DNA from: Hermatobates lingyangjiaoensis
Lineage: Eukaryota > Arthropoda > Insecta > Hemiptera > Hermatobatidae
Assembly (NCBI GenBank): GCA_026182355.1
Contig: JAPFBL010000165.1
Location: 124,001 to 188,000, forward strand
Direction of reading: 5' to 3'
Length of the DNA: 64,000 nucleotides
The notes under the pieces are model-generated. The model ran no database searches. It had not been told where the DNA came from and saw only the letters and a program-made list of their open reading frames with translations. Positions 45,100-57,189 of this stretch are shown here, piece after piece. Every line of letters begins with the position of its first letter. Positions within the stretch are counted from its first letter, which is position 1. The translations under genes were made by a program, and so were the position numbers.

Positions 45100-46235
45100 G
45101 GGTGTTTGATGACAAAATGAAATGAGACCTTGGCATGCAGTGGTTGCCAATGTCAGAACTTTAGGATTAATTCTGGGGGCAGATAACCGAAAGTAATTCT
45201 AAAGTCACTCAGAGAGCTTCAGAAGAAGATCTTACCAGTCTTCTGGGAGGTAGATCTTACTCTTGGTCTTAACCTCAGTCATTTAATATTCCTTTGATTT
45301 GTTCAGTCTCCCAATTTTTTTACTTACTTATTTTTATTCTTAGTTTGAGTTTTATAATGTGTTAATAGTTTTTAGTTAAATATTTTCATTCATTTTTTAT
45401 TTATTTCTTTATCTGTCCTTATCTCCACTCCCTTCGTAAGTTAACTATACTGTTTGAATGCTTCTTTAAGGCTGCTAGCCAGTCGTTGCTAATATTTGGA
45501 GCAATTCTTATAATTTTAGATTGATTTTCATTGAATTACAAAGGATAGAGATAGTTAAATGTATATAATGTTCTATTATGTTATCCTTACAACTCTTAAA
45601 GGATACACAAAAAAAAAAAAAGAAGAACTGATAATAATTTAAGTCTTCTGTACTAGAGAGGAAAATGCTATTTTTCACGGTGTTTATAAACCTCATCAAA
45701 AATAGAATGTTTTATAGGACGTTAAAAAGAGTTATTGAAACAGGTTCAGTATAAAAGGTTCACTATCAGCCTCAGGGCTTGGCTCTCTTACATCCATGTA
45801 ACATGCGAAGATCTCACAGCTAGACTATAGATTAAGGAAACCTTCAGATCATAAATAAACAACATTCTTTCTTTTTTTGAATAAAAAATTGATTAAGCAA
45901 CATTGTTTTTTCTTTAAAAGAAAAACAGGAAAAGGCTAGTTAATGTTTATGGAAATATCGTAGATTGTCTTCTAAGGTTAAATCTGTACCTATTCTCATT
46001 ACTTCTGCTGAATTTCAAATACTTTTTTTATTTACCATAAGCAAAATTATAGTAATTTAAAAAAAAACATTTCAAGAGATTGTGAGACATTTAAATGTTT
46101 CTGGATCCCAAAAATTGTTTTTCGACGTTTTTTCGATCATACCTATGTGTGTATAAGTGATTAGAATCATGCATTCGATCATGTCCAGATGGGTTGGAAT
46201 CCAAACGTTTATATATGCATATAACAAGCCACACT
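45100..46235. other. No supported feature
   Basis: AT-rich; 45180-45260 holds a short GC-richer stretch (agaagatcttaccagtcttc) without clear identity. Confidence 0.4.
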
Positions 46236-46560
46236 GACTGATTGATGGATCAAATTCATATTTTACACAAAAATGTATCCTAATTTGTAAATTTTGTCAT
46301 TATTATTTCCCAATATTGCATGATAGAAAAGTCACTTTTTAGCAAAAATAGTATTGAAACAACTTTTTTTCCCTAAACACTAATTCAAGTCTTAAAAATG
46401 TAATTTTAGAAATTGCCATTTCAATGATTGACTCGTGTTTTAAAATGTTCAAAACTCAAAAGTTTTGAAATGTATATCCTTTGACTGATTTAATTTTTTA
46501 TTAACCTAATAAAACAGTTGGATAATGAATTTTAATAAAAACACTTTTTTTTTGTTTCAC
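46236..46560. repeat. Dispersed repeat, copy 2
   Basis: Same ordered blocks as 8320-8600 (gatggatcaa, atattttacacaaaaatg, catgatagaaaagtcacttt, agttttgaaat), diverged. No terminal repeats found. Confidence 0.5.
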
Positions 46561-47450
46561 TTTATTTAGCTTTAAAACCTATTATATGTTTTCCAAAAAC
46601 TTGAAATTTCCAACCTTATAATTCATATACTCCTTTAAAATCTTCTTAACACAAACACTATTTTCTTATTTGATTCCAGTCTTTGTAACCACTAATATTT
46701 TATAAGACTGTATTTTTATTATTGATAAATGATTATTTCAGAGTTAATATTAAGATATTAAACATGATAAAAAAGTTCAAGTTTAAATTAAAATTATGTA
46801 TAAACACTAAAAGGACATACTACAAAGAAAAAATAATCTGTCAGAAATTAAATTAAAAAAGCAAATTTTGAAATATAGAAAATGTATCCTAACTTCTTGT
46901 AACATGTAATATTTGACTATCCATTAAATTAAAGAATAAAAAACATTAATCGAAAAGTCTAAGTTAGCAATAATTTATTGATAAGGATTTGAAATAATTA
47001 TAAATTATCACTGGAATTGACATCTTCCTAATTTCAGGAAAAAAACACTAGTCTGGTATACTGTCCAGTCAAAAATTAATAATAAAACCACCACAAATAT
47101 GTTTACTCTGATTTGAGCATTGTAAACAAGAGATACAGGGACTGGGTAATGTTTGGATTGAATGGTTGAAGGTTGGAGTGATTAATGAATGGATGATTAA
47201 GACAGTAGATAAAAAGAGATTACAAGTCTTTTAATTTATTTAAAAAAAATCATTCTAACTGAACCTAAATCTGTAGGAAAATACTATATATTTCAAATAA
47301 ATGATTTATGAAAATAGCTAAAACTAGCTATCCCCGGTAACTTCTTACCACTTTATTTTCGACTAGATCATTAGGAATTTTGAGTCATTTTATCATTAAG
47401 TTTTTTATTATATTGTATTTATCTATGTGGATTTTAATACAATACTTTTT
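46561..47450. other. AT-rich, no supported feature
   Basis: Short chance frames only. Confidence 0.45.
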
Positions 47451-47452
47451 TT

Positions 47453-47790
47453 TCATATTGATGCATACACAAATAAATCAGAATGTTTTCTGATGCTTGA
47501 GCAGGCCACATATAGCTGCCCATGTGGAAAGGATGGATTTTCCAAATTCAGTTTGCACACATGTAGTGATCCAGTTCTGGTGCTTTTTTGACGGTGATTG
47601 TAAAAGCGGTTTTCACCGAAAACTGCAAACGTTTGAATTCCATTGGTTTATCTGTTGAAATCATTGAAATGTATAGCAACAGTAATTTTCCCATTTCAAT
47701 TTTCCGTTTAAAATGTTTAGCTTCAATTATATTGTTCATCAAATGTTTCACTTAAGGACTATTACAAAATCAGATTTGTAGTGGTTTGAT
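47453..47790 (-). pseudogene. Helitron Rep/helicase C-terminus, frameshifted
   Basis: Minus strand, first frame: HLMNNIIEA, then MISTDKPMEFKRLQFSVKTAF and TITVKK. A second frame continues with HGQLYVACSSIRKHSDLFVYA. In the PIF1-type helicase of Helitrons these correspond to the LMxNxIEA, EFKRxQFPVKxAFAxTINKxQG and HGQLYVACSR segments (motifs V-VI region). The Q-G after the INK motif is replaced, a stop precedes VKHLMNN and one frameshift is needed, so it is dead. Helitrons move by rolling-circle replication; no terminal hairpin was located. Confidence 0.8.
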
Positions 47791-47799
47791 GTTTCATAA

Positions 47800-48380
47800 A
47801 AGAATAATGGGCATAGAAATTTTCAATGTTAGAATGTGCGATGGCATATCTGGCTAATCAAAGAGTTTAAGAATTCTGTTGAATAATTGACAACTTCCAA
47901 TACTGTATTGATTACTTCAATACTGTATTGATGGACTTGTAACGTTCTTCTGTTGACTGGAATTCCATTTTAAATGGTCTACAGAGGTCAGTCAAAACGC
48001 ACCAGTACAAACTCATGAAACTTCTGCTATGTTATTATAAATTATAAATCAAAAATACTCTGTTATCATCAACAGAAAATAAATTTGAAAAGTTCTACCA
48101 GCCTAATTGTTAAAACATTTATAGAATATAAAGATACCGACCATCTAATAAAATAAAATTGGGACTCTAACAGTTTTCAGGTTTAAATAAACAGGTAAAA
48201 GTAATGATTCATTTAATAAGCAAAACCATAAACTTTTATATTGTTAGTCCGTCAGTTATGCACCAGTTCATAATTCTTATCCCATTAATTCTAACTTCTG
48301 CATGTGAAAGAAATTTTAAATAAATAACGAAGAGTTAGCATATTTTATTTTGAATTGAACCTTGAAAGTCATCAAACACC
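47800..48380. other. AT-rich, no supported feature
   Basis: A short direct repeat (acttccaatactgtattgat / acttcaatactgtattgatg) lies at 47892-47937; nothing else. Confidence 0.45.
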
Positions 48381-48411
<31 letters not shown>

Positions 48412-48575
48412 CAACCGCCCTATACCTGTACCTATACCTGTACCGCCCTGTCTTCCTGCGGGACTCTTCGCTCTTCGCTCTTCACACCTCCTGATGACGA
48501 CAATGGTCGAAATATCGATGTGAGTTATGTCTGTGTCTTTCTGTCTGTTTCCTTCGTTTTGAATTTATTTTATAT
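48412..48575 (+). mobile_element. PLE-type 3' end, ribozyme family F
   Basis: Lies between (TA)n at about 48386-48411 and a short TA at about 48572-48580. GC-richer head with tandem ctatacctgtac words, then the ribozyme motif and a tail with ttctgtctgtttccttcg. Only the last ~160 bp of an element are present. Confidence 0.65.
48485..48522 (+). ncRNA. Hammerhead ribozyme-like motif, family F
   Basis: CTGATGA 48491-48497; one C; stem II GAC-AAUG-GUC; GAAA 48509-48512; palindrome AUAU 48512-48515; predicted cleavage after C 48516; stem I CACCUC 48485-48490 with GAUGUG 48517-48522, five of six pairs. This is the longest stem I in the set. Confidence 0.72.
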
Positions 48576-48584
48576 ATATACGAG

Positions 48585-48715
48585 TTCGAGATTAACAAAG
48601 AGCAACACACAAAGTAGGGAAACACACTTACAGACTCAAATTTTCGGGTAATCCGTCTTCAGGAGAAAAGAGAATGGGAGAACAAGCACGTTGTAGACGC
48701 AACGGCAAGTAACAC
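48585..48715 (-). mobile_element. PLE-type 3' end, ribozyme family E, minus strand
   Basis: Minus strand matches the outer end of the palindrome arms (gtgttgctctttg, gtaagtgtgtttcc, ctgaagacggatta) for about 110 bp. It is then truncated at a TA tract (48716-48763). It faces away from the family F fragment immediately to its left. Confidence 0.7.
48634..48667 (-). ncRNA. Hammerhead ribozyme-like motif, family E, weakened stem II
   Basis: CTGAAGA is the complement of 48656-48662, GAAA of 48642-48645; AAUU palindrome, U as cleavage base, stem I CUC/GAG. Stem II GGA-UUA-CCC has a mismatch, leaving two pairs. Confidence 0.55.
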
Positions 48716-48763
48716 CATATATATATATAATATATATATATATATTATTTATATATATATTAA
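48716..48763. repeat. TA-rich microsatellite
   Basis: Interrupted TA repeats bordering the family E fragment. Confidence 0.85.
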
Positions 48764-48769
48764 CTATTT

Positions 48770-50587
48770 TTCTTTAGTAAGATTTCATCTAGTTTAAAAC
48801 AGTCCTCAAAAACACCTTTAGCCAACTTTACGTTTAGATGTACTGGCTTCGTCAATACAGAACTAATTATAAAAACATGAGTGTTTTTTTATTTTTATCA
48901 ACCTTTATAAAAAGAGTGCTTGCTCAATTATTTAAAATCAATATCTTGATCAATATCAAAGACAGTTTTTTTTATGAAGGAGGAATCAAAATGATGTTCT
49001 TAATTCAATTATTGAGGAATTCAGTGAGCTCTTCTTAACCCATTCAATCAATAATATTAAATAAGAACCAAAATTTAGTCATTTTTGGAATGAGCAGAGT
49101 AAAAATAATCAAAAATGTACAAGAGTGAGTAAATTGATGACGCCTTCCTTACACCGTATGACCTCACTCTTTAGATAAACCCATGTATAAAGACATTTCG
49201 GAAGGTAATTTACTGTTTCCTCAGGGACGAATGGAATTGCCAGAACTAACGAATTTAATTTTGTTAGAAAGGCACCTTTATTTATGGTTTTGGGACAGAG
49301 GGATAATATATCGTCTATATATCACAACCATTTAGTTTGATTAGGTAAAATTAAATTCAACATTTTAGTTTCAAAGAATTCTGTATATAAATTACTGAAG
49401 AAGAGGTTAAGCAATCACCCATAGCAAGAACAAATATTAGTTTATACAAGTTAATTTCAAATTGAAAATTACAATCAAGCATGCATATATTAATTAAAGA
49501 GATTACTGCCGTAGTAGTTAGAGTAAAGTAATAATTAACCAGTTCATTCTGCAGAAAACTTAAATGATCTGATACAGTTCATACTGAAACTTTACATTAA
49601 GCTAATCAATGTATATTCTTCCGTAATATTGACTCTTTACTTTACTATAAAAAAGTGATATAGCTGTCTAAAAATTACCATTTAATGAACAAATAACACT
49701 AACTAACCAAATAAACAAGGTGTATAAGTAAAAGCCTATCTGAAATATTAAAACTTAACTTTAAATAACTATTACTTTTTTGATTGTTTATTCTGCCTTT
49801 CAAAAGATTGTTCCCTTTATTCCCCCGTTATTCTCTTTAAAATATCCCATTTAATATTGGTATCCAGATTAAAATATCCCAGATTCTTTGGTATCTGGAT
49901 TCATTAACAATAAATTCTTATTTTTCAGAAGAAACATTTAAAAAAAGAAACTAACTTCTATTTATGAAGTTTTGTTGCATAAATGATTTTTTTTTGTCTT
50001 TACATACCACCACAAATACCTTGTTAATTATCTCATGTACTATGCAATCATTCATTACAATATTGATTAGACTTTATGCACTGTCATTATAGAATTTTGA
50101 GTTTAAATATAAAAAGATTGTTTGAATACAAAATAGATTAGTGACCTGATTCTTCTGAAGCATGTTCTGTTTCTTCTACTGTGTTCACAGTAGAAGAAAC
50201 AGTAAATTTTAATATGGCCTTCAAATGTTGTAATACTTTTGTATAATCCATTAACTGGTGGGTAAAAGACTACTCAAATGTTGAATTAATTTTATTAAAT
50301 ATCAATAAAATTTATATTACTATAACTGTTATGGTAATATTATAGAAAATAAAACTAAAATTTTATTGTTAATTTTTTCATATTCAGGAATAATTATTTT
50401 TTAAGATTAATTCAACCAGATTTCACTTTAATGAAAGAATTAGCGTAAAAAATTGTATGATATGTTGAAAAAATATAAATATTCCTCGCTTTTATCAAGT
50501 TATCAAAAAATAATAATAGAAATAATAGTTTTGACCTTAATTATTGTGAAATTCATGCATTTCGTCATTACCACAGAGGTTAGTATT
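48770..50587. other. AT-rich, no supported feature
   Basis: A small hairpin (gtttcttctactgtg / cacagtagaagaaac) lies at 50169-50201; otherwise only chance frames. Confidence 0.45.
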
Positions 50588-50783
50588 ATTAATATTAAAA
50601 TTATAGCAATCCGTCTTACCTCGTACCCTGCTGCTGAAGCTCTCGGACCGGTTTCGGTTCGAAAGAACTTTCACAAGTTCTTGTTGATTAGTTCTTGTTG
50701 AAGATGGGTGACGCCCGAACCGGTCCGAGAGCTTCAGCAGCAGAGTACGAGGTAAGACGGATTACTATAATTTTAATATTAAT
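50588..50783. repeat. Foldback, 66-bp arms, 64-bp spacer
   Basis: Arms 50588-50653 and 50718-50783 are inverted copies with very few differences; the inner half is GC-rich (cgtcttacctcgta, ctgctgaagctctcggaccg). The spacer holds a direct repeat of agttcttgttga. No hammerhead core fits. No flanking duplication found; element type unknown. Confidence 0.8.
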
Positions 50784-50789
50784 TATTGT

Positions 50790-51605
50790 GACTCACTTTG
50801 TTATGAATTATGCATTACAACTGTATTGGGTTTTTTTTTGGATCAAAAGAAAAACCAAATACAAGGTAATAAACTCGTACCAATGCATAATGGTTCTTTA
50901 TATGAATTTATAATGTATGCATTGTTTATTGGGAAAATAGTTTTCAACAATTACTATTAATTTACAAACAGTTTTTCATTTCAACAATCAAATCAAGTAT
51001 AAATGAATAAAGTATTACCAAATCTTGGAGTAAATATTAAACTGGTCCGTAATAATTACTGTATCACTGGTAGATAAATGTCAAAATGTAAAAAAATGCC
51101 AAATAAAAATTTGGTATATTCTAGTTTAGGGGTTATATGACCAAACAGGGAAAAGGAAATTGTGAAAGAGATGTGGAGAATAAATTTGTTTATCAAAAAT
51201 TAAAGTATTGTAACACATGCGATTTTTATAGAAACTCTTAACTACTAGTATGACTTCATTACGATCTTGCACGGATAACATGTAAAACAAACATCTGTAA
51301 ACATTGTTGAAGCTTTTAATCAAATGTGTTTCCAGATTTTCTCTTCAATAATGTATTCTTGGTATATTCAATCTAAAATTTTTTTTATCAATTTATTATA
51401 TACTTTATCATCTAAAAATTTTGATATATGGATAAGCTAAAAATCATAAACTAGAACTTCTCATGAAATAATGAACTACACCATTTCGGTTTCTCAGAGG
51501 CAAACAAAAAGGGAGTACAAATCGTTAATGTTATAAAATATATGTCAAAATGTAACTTCTTAGAGATTAAAACACTCCTTAAGATATATAGTAACAAACT
51601 TTCCA
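50790..51605. other. AT-rich, no supported feature
   Basis: Short chance frames only. Confidence 0.45.
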
Positions 51606-51611
51606 GTTATA

Positions 51612-51915
51612 CGAGGGTGGATTGATAAGTCAGTGACTTTTTGAATTTCCCGCGCAGTTACTCCAAATCCAACAGTGCTGCCGTCATTTGTAGTCTATTA
51701 GTGGCCAACTATCTAATTATGAGTCATCTACCATGCGCAGTTGGTGTTTGATAGTTATTCAGAGCAGACAGCCTCGTGTATTTTTACGAAAATGGAAAAA
51801 AGTGAATTTCGTGAGCACATTAAGCATTACTTTTTACGTAAAAAATCCGTCACTGAAACTAAGGGAAGACTTGATAAATACTACGGGGACTCGGCACCAT
51901 CAATTTCAATGATTA
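51612..51915 (+). mobile_element. Mariner 5' end with transposase N-terminus, truncated
   Basis: Starts at TA (51610-51611) with a mariner-type terminal repeat cgagggtggattgataag. A transposase start ATG lies at 51792. The first ~41 residues (MEKSEFREHIKHYFLRKKSV, then GRLDKYYGDSAPSISMI) match the N-terminal DNA-binding helix region of mariner transposases. Similarity ends near 51915 and no DD34D catalytic part or 3' terminal repeat follows. It is non-functional, since a full mariner is about 1.3 kb. Confidence 0.85.
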
Positions 51916-52036
51916 ATCCTAAGTTGTTCTTATTCTAATAAAGCAGTATATTCAACTGCTATAGTGCAAATAGAGACTCGATATTCAGACATATTATGTT
52001 TAAAGGTTATACTTGATCTGTTTGGACTGACCATAG

Positions 52037-52191
52037 AGATCGGAGTAGCTGCTGATTCTCTCGCTCAACACTGCCAAAGTGATGATTCCAATGTATTCAA
52101 GAACATAGCTGGACTTCATGAGAAACTGAGCTGCAGCATACAGCAGAGTTGCTTGGCTATGTGTCAGTTGCTCCGACCATACGCGAGCCTG
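52037..52191 (+). CDS. Candidate internal host exon
   Basis: Acceptor-like gaccatag at 52036, open frame, donor-like CTG|GTATAA at 52191/52192. The frame reads GVAADSLAQHCQSDDSNVFK, then NIAGLHEKLSCSIQQSCLAM and CQLLRPYASL: balanced, helix-like composition with several Cys and no AT bias, unlike neighbouring chance frames. Family not recognised. The mariner fragment lies just upstream, presumably in the intron. Confidence 0.42.
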
Positions 52192-52199
52192 GTATAAAT

Positions 52200-53940
52200 A
52201 GTTTGATTAAAGAACAATGAAATGAAAAGATTAATGTGATTTGGAAGTTTAAACTGAATCAAATTTCCAAATTGTTTACAAAATAACCCTTCGAGCTACT
52301 AAGAATGTATGCTTCATGAAATATGAATGACTAGCTACGCAATTTTCAATAAGGTAATGTTTGACTATCTGCCGTATGACAATACTTAAGCAGATAAAGC
52401 TGATCTTATAATGACCAGTAAGTAAGATTTGAAAATATGGTATCCACAAATACATCGTTTACTCAATGACATAGAGAAGTCATATAGGTCCATTTCAAAT
52501 ATCCCTCTTGCTGATGGTTTGTCCACTAATTCATTTCAAACCATTCATTGCATCCTAAAAGATCAACACAGTTACACACTCAGTATATCCTCGGATTATT
52601 ATCATCTTAGGATCACAATGAAGTCACTGAGATGTTGCCATCTACGGCTTATTCAGTAATTTAGAAATCTACAAATATATTTCCATTTTTATTATATTAT
52701 GCCCTTATTATTCAGATGAAAGAAAAATTTAGACCTCCTAATTTAGAATGAACTTGGTCATCAGGCTATTAAATACAATAATATGATTAAAATAAATTTA
52801 AAATCATTAACTTTTTCATTTATTGAATTTTTATCAATAAATGAACATATGTTATTAAAAATATGTATTTTACATATTCAACGTAACCAATCGTAAATTC
52901 TGAATGATTTATCGGATTTACACTAAATCAAACTACAAAAAAAATTACAACGATATTATCTATAAAATGTAACGAAACTGAAGATAGCTAGTTCTACATT
53001 CCTGGGGAATATAAATAACGAACAATGAAGAGGTCACAGAACAGAAAGTAGTTGGTCAAGTATATAATGACCAATAATTGCTTCTAAAACTGAGCACAGG
53101 TACATTACAGTATCATTATATGCACGAAAATATTTACATAGTAATAGTTAAACGACATTGAACTTAAAAAATTGCAAATTCTATTACAGTACAGCTGAGC
53201 TGAATTACTAAGGGTAATTGGAGGATAATATTTATCCATAATTTGCGTTTGTAGCTAATGCAAACTAATTAAATTAATTAATTAATGATTCAATAACCAA
53301 TCATTGATATGAAGAAGGATGTTCTTTATTTTTAGCAACATTCTTAAAGTCTGTTTATTCAGAAATTCTCCGGTGTGTTCAGACGAGAGAATTGAACTAA
53401 TGAGAATCAAAAATTAGTTATACAGCACAACACCACCAGGTCCCTGGATTTAACTATTTTTTATTGTGTTATTTCATATATAAATCCACTCAATAAATAT
53501 ATTTTTTATCCACAATATTATTGTTATTAGACTACAGAGCTTGTTAGCAATACATAAAGAATTATGAAACATTATATTTCGTAAATTTTCTTCCTCATTT
53601 GTCCTGCTTTGGATCTTGTCCATTACCCAGAGTGAAATCATTTCTTCTTTATTACTTTTACTTTAATATATTGTGAATATTTGAAAATAGTTAAAAATTA
53701 GAAAGAAAATTAACAAGATATTATGTTTTATTCTTGATTTATTGGTTTCATTTCCTCTGTTGGTTTACGGAAGCTAATAGAATTTATTATGAATCAAATA
53801 TTCATGATGGTAGCGATTTAGTGAAAATAGTTATATAAACAATTTTAGTATCATTTTGAATATTTTATATGATAAATTGAATAACATAAATTTACAAATT
53901 AAAAAACAAATAAAAGATCGTGATTAGAGAGAAAACAAAC
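52200..53940. other. AT-rich, no supported feature
   Basis: A 76-codon frame at 52429-52659 has mixed composition but neither splice signals nor domain that I can support. Confidence 0.4.
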
Positions 53941-53949
53941 GCTAAGTTT

Positions 53950-54165
53950 TCACCTTGTTTGATTTATTGGCATGTACCTCAGTCTTTCGACCACACCACG
54001 CAATAAAGCAGACCAGGCCGATGTTTTTTACGTGGAGCCCTTTAGCCACGCTGAGCAGAGATAACTGTTCCCAAGGGAACAGAGGCCTCATCCCAGCGCG
54101 CCCAAGGTGGACCTCGCGGAGGCGGGCTACCACGACAGACATCACGCTAAGGACAAATAACAGAC
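53950..54165 (-). mobile_element. Non-LTR retrotransposon 3' UTR fragment
   Basis: GC-rich block. In minus orientation it contains cccgcctccgcgaggtccac, close to cacctccgcgtggtccacc in the 18.9-kb 3' UTR, with the same flanking words (cgtgg, gggcg). No frame is conserved between the two, which supports an untranslated region. Confidence 0.55.
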
Positions 54166-54244
54166 ATCAGACAAAGTAATTGTAATACAAACAAAGTTTT
54201 GTAAGTTTTCACCTACAAAAAGAATTTAATCACATAACACTTTG

Positions 54245-54480
54245 TGTGTTATTGAACGTTAAGCGTTTTGAACACTTCGTATTTATCATCTGATTACATC
54301 TGCCTCAGTAAGTTGATGTTGATGAAGAGTTTTAAACCTTATCAGGAGAAAAGAGAAGGAAACCAAGCAAACTGGCGGAGGGGATGGTGTCAAACCATAT
54401 CTGCACTAGTGAGCTTAGTTTCTTTATCTTTTCTCTCCTTATGATGGTTGAAATCAAAAAAGTAGATGTATTTGTGCGTT
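54245..54480. repeat. Decayed PLE-type foldback
   Basis: Left (minus) side reads ctcttttctcctgataagg; right (plus) side reads cttttctctccttatgatgg then ttgaaatc, both degraded versions of the family D/E ribozyme block, with a GC-richer middle. A family B-like piece (gcgttttgaacacttcgt) lies at its left edge. Confidence 0.5.
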
Positions 54481-54489
54481 ATTATTGAC

Positions 54490-56680
54490 ATGTTTTCCTA
54501 TGTTATATTTAACTTTAAATATTTGCATACTTCATATTCATATTTCGTGTATGAATTAAACCTTGAATTCCTAACATTTGCAATCATATGTTTAGAATAT
54601 ATGTGTGAAGACTTAGTAGGAGTAATACTACATAACAACTGCTTTCTTAGCTCGTGAAAAAAAATAAAACCTACTTTTTAAATAAGAAAAATAAATGAAA
54701 GTTGCAGTTTTACTTGCAAAAAAATCTCAAAACTAATAATCCCGATGGCTTTTTTTTGTTCATTTTTTCATCAAATATTTGTTTATTTTTATGTAAAATA
54801 CCGGCTGTCTAACTCATCAAAATGGAAACATTAACAGGGACAGAAAACTTTAACAGGAACAGCAAATTTTAAGAGTCCGGTACTTTTCATGATCTAAGCA
54901 AAAAATAAGAAAGGGTTTTCGTAAAATTCAGTCTCTAAGGGGTTGAAATGGGGAAAACCTTGTTATATATAAACGAGGCTGTTTGAGTGTAACACTTGAA
55001 GTGTTACATAGTTGGACAGCATTAGACTGAGGATAAAACGGTATCCTCTTCTATCTTATGTTTGCACGAAACTTCTAATATATTCTAAAAGATTTGAGTA
55101 AACTACCTCACATTACAAAACTTTTTAAAATAAAACATTCCAAGTTACAAAAAATTATTTTTTATTATTTTGATCCCTTTTATTTTCAATATTAAATGAA
55201 TATGTATAAGTCTCACCAAACCAATGTTAAATACACTGTCATCCCTCGGTAAACATATACTATAACATACTAGCAATGAAATTAAGTTCATCATTTCCAG
55301 TTCGTAAATTTTCATTATTAAAATAATCTGTTATGTATCTTCCAACCATGAAGTGCAAAAAATAACATTGAAGTAACTATGTTTATTTTTATGAAATTCC
55401 GAAAATATATTTAATAAACTATTACATTAGAGGTTTAAGATGAATAATTTGATGAATATAAACTTGAACACAAATTTCAGCTTAAATACAAATGTTCTAA
55501 GGTAATATTATAAAGACACATTCTTATCATAAAATGTTATTTTATGCTGGGTAAAATAAATGAAATATTTCAATTTACAGGTTTTGTTTGTTTTTAATAT
55601 GCTTGATTGTGTATATACCTTGAATTGATGTCTCATTTTTTTATGAAATAAAATAAATGCAATTTTTTACTATTAATGATTCTTTGTTTTATTAAATACT
55701 TTTTTTGTATATATCTTGAATCATGTTAAAAATCTATATCAAACGCTAGAATCATATAATCTCCCTTTTATGGCTTAATAACAAGGAATTACAATAATAG
55801 TTATCTATCAATCACTTTCAGTGAACGTATATTATTAATTGTTGCTATAATTCCTTAGCACTGAGTGACACAAAGGGTCACGGTTCCTCTAGTGTCTATT
55901 AAAAATGAAAAGATCTATTGAAGTAGTGTTTTCTTCTCATTCCTTCACACAACATATCTAATTAATTCATATATATGCAACTAAATAATGTTTGAATTCA
56001 TCTCTTAAGTGTAATGAAGGTGATGAAAAAATCATTACTAAGTGATGAAGAATTCATTGGTTTGCATGGTTTTGCAACATACGATTTAACGAAGTCATTT
56101 ATAGCTGATGTGGCCGTGCTTTTGTAGACGTCAGCTGAATGCCACTTCATTCAAATAAAGTACACAATGTTGCCGAGTTATGGGCTATAAAGTGCTTCTA
56201 TAATTCACATCTCGTTTCACAGAAGGCATGGTTTATAGCTGCCATCTGCGATTCATATTTGAATTTCTCTTTTTCATAGAATAATTAGATGAATTTATGA
56301 AGCAGATACAGTGCCAGCGATAGAGTGTTTTACATTAAAAAATATCTCTATTCGCTTCTTTTATTTTGAAATGTTTTTTCACAGCAAATTCAGCAATATT
56401 GCTGATCACCTCATAAATCAAATCATTCATTTATGTGGTTACAAAATAAACAAACAAGAATAAGCTTTTTTTAAAAAAGTGTTTAAACCAAAAATGAAAA
56501 TAATATATATGTATACCAAATAAATGAAGTGATTTCACAAACAGAATAAGTTAGTTTCACAGAAGGAACGCACATAAATGAAATAATAGAATCATCATTT
56601 CGTCAAATTCCTTATCAGTTAAATAAAGTGATTATCTTCTAAAATAAAAGGAAAGTTAACTAAATTTATATGTATACATA
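54490..56680. other. AT-rich, no supported feature
   Basis: No frame, repeat or motif that I can support; 56090-56160 is slightly GC-richer. Confidence 0.45.
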
Positions 56681-56681
56681 T

Positions 56682-56812
56682 CAATGATCAAACCACAATA
56701 AGAAATGGGAAAAAAAGACTAAAATCTTTGTCTCTGACAAAGACCGTTTGTTACTGTTGAAAGATCTTAGTCTTTTTTTCCCATTTAATATTGTGATTTA
56801 ATCATACATATA
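56682..56812. repeat. Family C foldback, short, TA-flanked
   Basis: Left outer arm atcaatgatcaaaccacaat and right arm ending attgtgatttaatcat. The plus arm has CTGACAA (56734-56740, core G changed to A) before GAAAGATCTTAGTC; the left arm lacks the core. TA repeats lie on both sides. Confidence 0.72.
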
Positions 56813-56825
56813 TATATATATAAAC

Positions 56826-56931
56826 ATTATGCCAATTCTAACTTTTGTTCTTTTCCAAGTTAATTTTTCAAGTTTGAATTGGCATAATTTTTAATAAAAC
56901 ATGTTTGATTGAAGGTCTGCTCCCAAAATAC

Positions 56932-56937
<6 letters not shown>
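56826..56937 (-). repeat. Fragment related to the type 3 PLE edge
   Basis: Ends in gaaggtctgctcccaaaa followed by cacaaa and a TA tract (56938-56974), matching the right edge of the 44528-45055 element (gaaggactgctcccaa, then acaaa and TA). A short inverted pair ttatgccaattc / gaattggcataa lies inside. Confidence 0.5.

Positions 56938-56974
<37 letters not shown>
56938..56974. repeat. (TA)n microsatellite
   Basis: Uninterrupted TA units abutting the type 3 PLE edge. Confidence 0.92.
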
Positions 56975-56978
<4 letters not shown>

Positions 56979-57059
56979 AAGCGATTAAATAAATGATTCC
57001 AAGATCAAAATAATCTAAACTGAAAGAAGATATATAAAAGAGATCAGAAAAACTTACTA

Positions 57060-57185
57060 CCATATTTGGACATCAGATAGTAAGGTGTGAGTCACCCCAT
57101 AAAGAAACGAGTACTCCCAGTCTACTGGACGATTCATACTGTATCTTCTTACCTGATGACGAGGTAGTTGGAATATATATCATTT
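57060..57185 (+). repeat. Decayed family F ribozyme repeat
   Basis: CTTACCTGATGACGAGGTAG then TTGGAATATATATC resembles the 48.5-kb motif (CTGATGA intact; GTCGAAATATC degraded to TTGGAATATA). Confidence 0.45.
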
Positions 57186-57189
57186 TATA

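Noticed and set aside
50640..50700. Possible ribozyme in the 50.6-kb foldback (CTGAAGC, GGTTCGAAAG)
   Set aside because: The core does not fit CUGANGA and stem I/III cannot be drawn.
52429..52659. 76-codon plus frame near the 52.0-kb exon candidate
   Set aside because: No clear splice sites in the right places and no domain; kept only as a note.
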